64,000 nt of DNA, taken from NCBI RefSeq assembly GCF_036231945.1, contig NZ_CP109599.1, positions 3,132,501 through 3,196,500 on the forward strand, given 5' to 3'. Positions 60,318-64,000 of this stretch are shown here, piece by piece (position 1 is the first letter of the stretch; every line of letters begins with the position of its first letter). Source of the DNA: Streptomyces sp. NBC_01429. GTDB taxonomy: Bacteria > Actinomycetota > Actinomycetes > Streptomycetales > Streptomycetaceae. Both the position numbers and the translations under genes were made by a program. Under the pieces are notes generated by a model, which saw only the letters and a program-made list of their open reading frames with translations, searched no databases and was not told the origin of the DNA.

Positions 60318-61930
60318 CTGCTGCTCCACACGTCCTCCCAGTTGGTAAACGCATCTGCCACATCACCAAACCCCGGAAGCTCGGGGTCAATTACGGTCAC
60401 AACTTCGCACGTCGAGGTGCCGCCAGCCTTCGGCCCGCGGATCACCCTCCCCACCATCTGGCTATACAACACCAGGGAGGTTGTAGGCCGTGCGATTACG
60501 GCGGCACTGGCTGCCGGAGCATCAAATCCGGTCGTCAGTACACCAAAGTTCGATAGCACCATGGGGCGGTTCGACTTCCCCTTGAAACGAGCGATTACCT
60601 TCGCCCTGTGCTGCTTTGAGGAGTCGGCGGTCACTTGCTCCGCATCGACGCCGAGCGCAGACAGTGTGGACACCAGTAGCCGACTGTGCTCCACCGAGGC
60701 CGCGAAGAGCAAGATCCTCGAGTGCTCCTTCGACAGTTCGAGCACCGTGCGCACCACTTGCAGGTTCCACTGCGCGCTCGTCGACAGCTGAGCCATCAAC
60801 TTTTCAGGGATGTCGAACGCATCCACTAGCGCGTGCCAGTCACTCCTGCTCAGCTTCATGCCAGAGTCGGCAGCGACAGTCCGGAAGATTGGGCGGGCAA
60901 GGTAGCCGTCCTCAATCAAGGCGCTGACCGGGTTGTCGTGCCCTTCGACCTCCAGCATGACCTTGTGTTGAGCGAAGAACTCCGACAGTCGCTTGTCCTC
61001 CTCGATGTTCGCCCAGGTCCGCCCAGGAGTCGCGGTCAGTCCCAGCAGGCTTGAGTCCCGGCGAAGCGTCAGAGCATCCGTAACCCTGCTGTACGTTGGC
61101 GCGATGGCTTGATGCGCCTCATCGAAGACCGTCAAGGTCGTCTTCAGCGCCAAGCGGTCGAGGAAGTCTCTATCCCTCTTGATTGCCGCGACTGCCTTGT
61201 CGAGCCCCAGGACCACGATGCCGTCGGTGACCCCCGTCAGATCGGCTGCCGCGTCCCCCCACATCCGGGCCACGTGCACATCCCTGTTCCCGAGGGTTGC
61301 CCACGCTCGCTCGAATTCCGAAGCGGCTTGCTCTAGAAGCTCGTTCCCGCGCGCCAGCCACACAACGAGTGTCGGTTCGTGTGATCGCAAATGATCACTG
61401 ATCATGTTCATCGCCGTCCGGGTCTTCCCTACCCCAGTCGGTAGGTGGAGGACGACCCGTCGCTCATCCGCGTACAACCGCTCGCTAGCTCGTGCCGCCG
61501 CGCGACGCTGATGCGAGAAGAGCGCGTAGCCCGCCTCTGCCGTACCCCGCACTGCAGGAGGGCCCTTCGGCGCTCGTTCGACAATCAAGCCCAGAAAACC
61601 CAAAAGGGTTCTCCGCTGTTCCGCCGTCCAATCGCACTTCCGCAGGAATGTCGCAGCTCGACCAGACTTCTTCCACCCCAGCCTTTCTGCAAGCTCATCC
61701 GTTTTGTCACCCGGCAAAATTTCCAGAAATTCTTGCCGCTTATCGACATCGGACAAAATCCGCTCAGGGGGTACAGCAGCCGCCGCTACAGACCGAAGCA
61801 TGGCTTCGTCGGCATACCCCCCGCTCAGGAGGTCAAGGAGCGTGCACGCCTCTTCCCCGAGGAGGCCGCGTACGTAATCAAGGGAGGCCGCATCTAGGAC
61901 GCGCGCGAATGCGATGCCGGGTGAACTCAT
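60314..61930 (-). CDS. Superfamily 2 helicase (DEAD/DEAH type) of the defence operon
   Basis: A 538-residue SF2 ATPase. Motifs in order: I LPTGVGKTRTAMN (~170), II VFDEAHQ, III LLGLTATPGR, IV-like ILLFAASVEHSRLL, V LTTGFDAPAA, VI QMVGRVIRG. The N-terminal 150 residues are helical and specific to this protein (RKCDWTAEQRRTLLGFLG). GGAG lies nine bases before the ATG. It is first of a four-gene leftward operon (helicase, GHKL ATPase, PLD, MazG-like) with overlapping junctions. Confidence 0.88.
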   Translation of the reverse strand: MSSPGIAFARVLDAASLDYVRGLLGEEACTLLDLLSGGYADEAMLRSVAAAAVPPERILSDVDKRQEFLEILPGDKTDELAERLGWKKSGRAATFLRKCDWTAEQRRTLLGFLGLIVERAPKGPPAVRGTAEAGYALFSHQRRAAARASERLYADERRVVLHLPTGVGKTRTAMNMISDHLRSHEPTLVVWLARGNELLEQAASEFERAWATLGNRDVHVARMWGDAAADLTGVTDGIVVLGLDKAVAAIKRDRDFLDRLALKTTLTVFDEAHQAIAPTYSRVTDALTLRRDSSLLGLTATPGRTWANIEEDKRLSEFFAQHKVMLEVEGHDNPVSALIEDGYLARPIFRTVAADSGMKLSRSDWHALVDAFDIPEKLMAQLSTSAQWNLQVVRTVLELSKEHSRILLFAASVEHSRLLVSTLSALGVDAEQVTADSSKQHRAKVIARFKGKSNRPMVLSNFGVLTTGFDAPAASAAVIARPTTSLVLYSQMVGRVIRGPKAGGTSTCEVVTVIDPELPGFGDVADAFTNWEDVWSSR

Positions 61931-62349
61931 CCCGCTTCAGCTCCCTCGCGCCTCAACCGAGGCGCTTCCACGCCTCTCGCGTCCCCACCTTGCACTTGCC
62001 GACTCTCCACCACGCCATGCTGTCCGATCCTTGTTGCCGCCGTGACTCGGGTCACGACGTGCGATCCACAGTAGAGGCCACCACTGACAACGGGCCGAAG
62101 ATCGCCGGTTCAGGCTTCACCGGGCGCACATCCGCCCTGATCAGAAGCTCACGAGCAAAAGAGAACACTCTTCGATGGGAGATGCTCACGCAGCGCTAGC
62201 GCCTGCACTACCTGCGGCGTGCCGGTCCCACTAGCCCCGAAGGTTCGTTAGGATCGCAGAACGCTCCTGGTGGAACCTGAGCTACCGGTCGAGAACGCCC
62301 ACCAGGACGAGCGGCATAAGGAGCGAATCACGACGAGTGGGGGCATTTC
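61931..62349. other. Divergent control region of the defence locus
   Basis: No gene is supported. It separates the leftward helicase operon from the rightward cysteine desulfurase. A short palindrome CGTGAC-TCGG-GTCACG lies at 62041-62056. A 9-bp inverted repeat (TCCTGGTGG 62265-62273 and CCACCAGGA 62299-62307) precedes the desulfurase. Both are candidate control sites. Composition is less GC-rich than the core. Confidence 0.5.
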
Positions 62350-63525
62350 ATGGAACTTGATGCGATCGAGTCGCAGTCGGCGTATCTCGACTACAACGCC
62401 ACAGCCCCCATGCGCCCGGCAGCACTCACAGCGATGCATGAAGCGCTCAGCGCCGTAGGCAATGCCTCTAGCGTCCACCACCACGGCCGCAGTGCCGCAG
62501 GCAGGGTCGACCGAGCACGCCGAAGCCTCGCAGAGCTACTGGGTTGCTCCCCTGGTGAGATCATCTTCACCTCTGGCGCCACCGAGGCCAACAACCTTGC
62601 CTTGCACGCCGCTTACGCCGGGCAGCAGCTAATCGTCACCTCCGCCGTCGAACACCCGGCCGTACTGGAGACCGCACGAGCTCTCACTTGCGGCACCCCG
62701 GACTCCCTCACCATCTTGCCTGTAGATCGGTATGGCCAACTCGACACAGAGGCGCTCAATGCCTCGTTCCTGGGGCGAGACGTATCCCTAGTCTCACTGA
62801 TGCTCGCGAACAACGAGACCGGCGTGATCACCGACCTCAGCCCGATGATCGAGGCCGCCCACTCGGCTGGAGCCCTGGTTCACACGGACGCGACACAGTA
62901 CGTCGGCAAGCTCCCCCTCGACCTGGGGGAACTCGACGTCGACCTGATGTCGCTCTCCGCACACAAATTCGGGGGCCCGCAAGGCGTCGGCGCACTGTTC
63001 ATCCGGCGTGGTATCCGGTTGCCACAGCGCCCTCTGACCTTCGGCGGCGGACACGAGCGTGGCTGGCGTGCCGGCACTCTCAACGTTCCCGGCATCGCCA
63101 GCCTGGGGGCTGCCGCCGAGGCCGCCAAGCGAAATCTCCTTGAGGATGCCTCCCGCAGCACCAAGCTGCGGGACCTCCTGGAAGGCGAACTACTTTCCCG
63201 GCTTCCTGGTAGCTACGTCAACGGCGCCGGAGCGCCCCGGCTACCCGGCGTAACAAGCATCACTTTCCCCGGCGCTCCCGCCGACGCGGTACTTTCTTCC
63301 ATGCCGGATGTGGCCGCCTCTGACGGGAGCGCCTGCGCTGCGGGCGCTCCAAGCCCAAGTCATGTTCTTATCGCCATGGGCCTCAGCCGCGAAGACGCCG
63401 ATGCCACGATCCGCTTTTCGCTGGGCTATTCCACAACGGAACAAGAGGTCCGTCGGGCCGTTGCCTCCACAGTGCAGGCCGTCACACATGTCCAAGCGCT
63501 CATGAGTGCCACCGCCGGCCCTTGA
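62350..63525 (+). CDS. Cysteine desulfurase (IscS/NifS family), probable SspA/DndA role
   Basis: A 391-residue PLP enzyme that supplies sulfur from cysteine. YLDYNATAPM is the family start, FTSGATEANN the phosphate-binding loop, HTDATQYVGK and SAHKFGGPQG hold the PLP lysine (SxHK), and SDGSACAAGAPSPSHVL carries the catalytic Cys. It is followed after 53 bp by a DUF4007 gene. Phosphorothioation systems use such an enzyme (DndA or SspA) next to their modification genes, which is the reason for the proposed role over general Fe-S assembly. Confidence 0.9.
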   Translation: MELDAIESQSAYLDYNATAPMRPAALTAMHEALSAVGNASSVHHHGRSAAGRVDRARRSLAELLGCSPGEIIFTSGATEANNLALHAAYAGQQLIVTSAVEHPAVLETARALTCGTPDSLTILPVDRYGQLDTEALNASFLGRDVSLVSLMLANNETGVITDLSPMIEAAHSAGALVHTDATQYVGKLPLDLGELDVDLMSLSAHKFGGPQGVGALFIRRGIRLPQRPLTFGGGHERGWRAGTLNVPGIASLGAAAEAAKRNLLEDASRSTKLRDLLEGELLSRLPGSYVNGAGAPRLPGVTSITFPGAPADAVLSSMPDVAASDGSACAAGAPSPSHVLIAMGLSREDADATIRFSLGYSTTEQEVRRAVASTVQAVTHVQALMSATAGP

Positions 63526-63578
63526 CTGGACTTTCCAAATCTTCTTATCCACACTTTGCAATGAAGGGCTCGACTGTA

Positions 63579-64000
63579 ATGCCAGAAGGTCGCCTCTCCG
63601 ACGTCGTCGGACTCAAATTCAACCGCCACGAGAGCTTCCCCCCGCGCTTCGGCTGGCTGCACAAGGCATACCTTCAAGTCAAGCAGGACGAGATGCTCTT
63701 CCATACTCCAGATGCTCTTGTGCGTCTCGGCGTGGGTAAGAACATGGTCTATTCGATGCGTTACTGGTCACAGGCTTTCAAGCTGACCCATGAATACCGC
63801 AGTGCCGAGAATCAGTCACGTTCCCTCGCAGCCGCACCAACCTGGCGTGCCCGGTGGCTTCTGGACGAGGACGGGGCCGATCCCTACCTCGAGGACACCG
63901 GCAGCCTTTGGCTGCTGCACTGGTGGCTCGTCTCGGGCAGCAAGGAAGCTCCCTGCCTCGTCCCTAGCTGGTACACGATGTTCCACCTCGCTCCGCTTGC
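63579..64000 (+). CDS. DUF4007 protein, SspB-like (5' part, runs off window)
   Basis: The 140 visible residues match DUF4007: FNRHESFPPRFGWLHKAYLQV, then LGVGKNMVYSMRYWSQAFKL, and DPYLEDTGSLWLLHWWLVS. To my recollection DUF4007 is the family of SspB, the DNA-nicking component of SspABCD single-strand phosphorothioate modification. The ATG at 63579 has AAGGG upstream; an in-frame ATG at 63561 is possible. The rest of the gene, and any SspC/SspD homologues, would be to the right. Confidence 0.8.
   Translation, partial: MPEGRLSDVVGLKFNRHESFPPRFGWLHKAYLQVKQDEMLFHTPDALVRLGVGKNMVYSMRYWSQAFKLTHEYRSAENQSRSLAAAPTWRARWLLDEDGADPYLEDTGSLWLLHWWLVSGSKEAPCLVPSWYTMFHLAPL

Noticed and set aside
1..64000. CRISPR arrays, tRNA or rRNA genes
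   Set aside because: No regularly spaced repeats or recognisable RNA gene sequences were seen on either strand.

Overview
The window is typical Streptomyces chromosome. Base composition is very GC-rich with strong third-position GC, and it carries genus markers: an SsgA-like sporulation protein, rodlins, short and long chaplins, a tricorn-type protease, and many one-component regulators (TetR, XRE, WYL, MerR). I found no rRNA, tRNA or CRISPR array.

Left third (1-30.5 kb). The left edge holds the start of a leftward CbiM/NikM-type Ni/Co transporter gene behind a perfect palindrome. It is followed by an SsgA-like gene and a TetR-controlled MMPL exporter with two matching operators. At 4.5-8.6 kb there is a compact candidate RiPP (ribosomally made peptide) locus: XRE regulator, 146-aa protein of unknown function, radical SAM/SPASM enzyme, 62-aa Cys-containing precursor-like peptide, terminator, and an APH-fold kinase. 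Next come an AlkZ-like protein with an aldo-keto reductase, a VOC protein divergent from a WYL regulator, the tricorn-like protease, a DUF4157 metalloprotease-fold protein that looks like a contractile-injection-system cargo, a three-gene Baeyer-Villiger monooxygenase/hydrolase/SDR operon divergent from a MerR gene, a complete five-gene dipeptide ABC importer, a DUF1684 protein and exonuclease III.

Middle (31-53 kb). This is a cell-surface region. Three rodlin genes (two leftward, one rightward), a short chaplin and a sortase-anchored long chaplin lie at 31.3-34.4 kb, and another short chaplin lies at 50.5 kb. Between them are an FAD oxidoreductase, an ATP-grasp enzyme, a secreted GH26-like glycosidase, and an eight-gene leftward exopolysaccharide operon in which every junction overlaps: glycosyltransferase, phosphoglycosyltransferase, O-antigen-ligase-like protein, MurJ/MviN-type flippase, polysaccharide deacetylase, glycosyltransferase, Wzz-like protein, GNAT protein. 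An intact IS1380-family element with a TTAG target duplication has inserted between the last chaplin gene and its terminator.

Right end (53-64 kb). After small housekeeping or unknown genes (VKOR, DUF5949-like, ketopantoate-reductase-like), a lower-GC accessory island begins near 55.9 kb. It holds a degenerate NUDIX-like ORF, an IS3 remnant, and then two divergent groups. The leftward operon encodes an SF2 helicase, a GHKL ATPase, a PLD-family nuclease and a frameshifted MazG-like pyrophosphohydrolase. The rightward genes encode a cysteine desulfurase and a DUF4007 (SspB-like) protein cut by the window edge. Together they look like a phosphorothioate-based (Ssp-type) phage-defence locus, with the leftward operon as a candidate SspFGH-like restriction arm.
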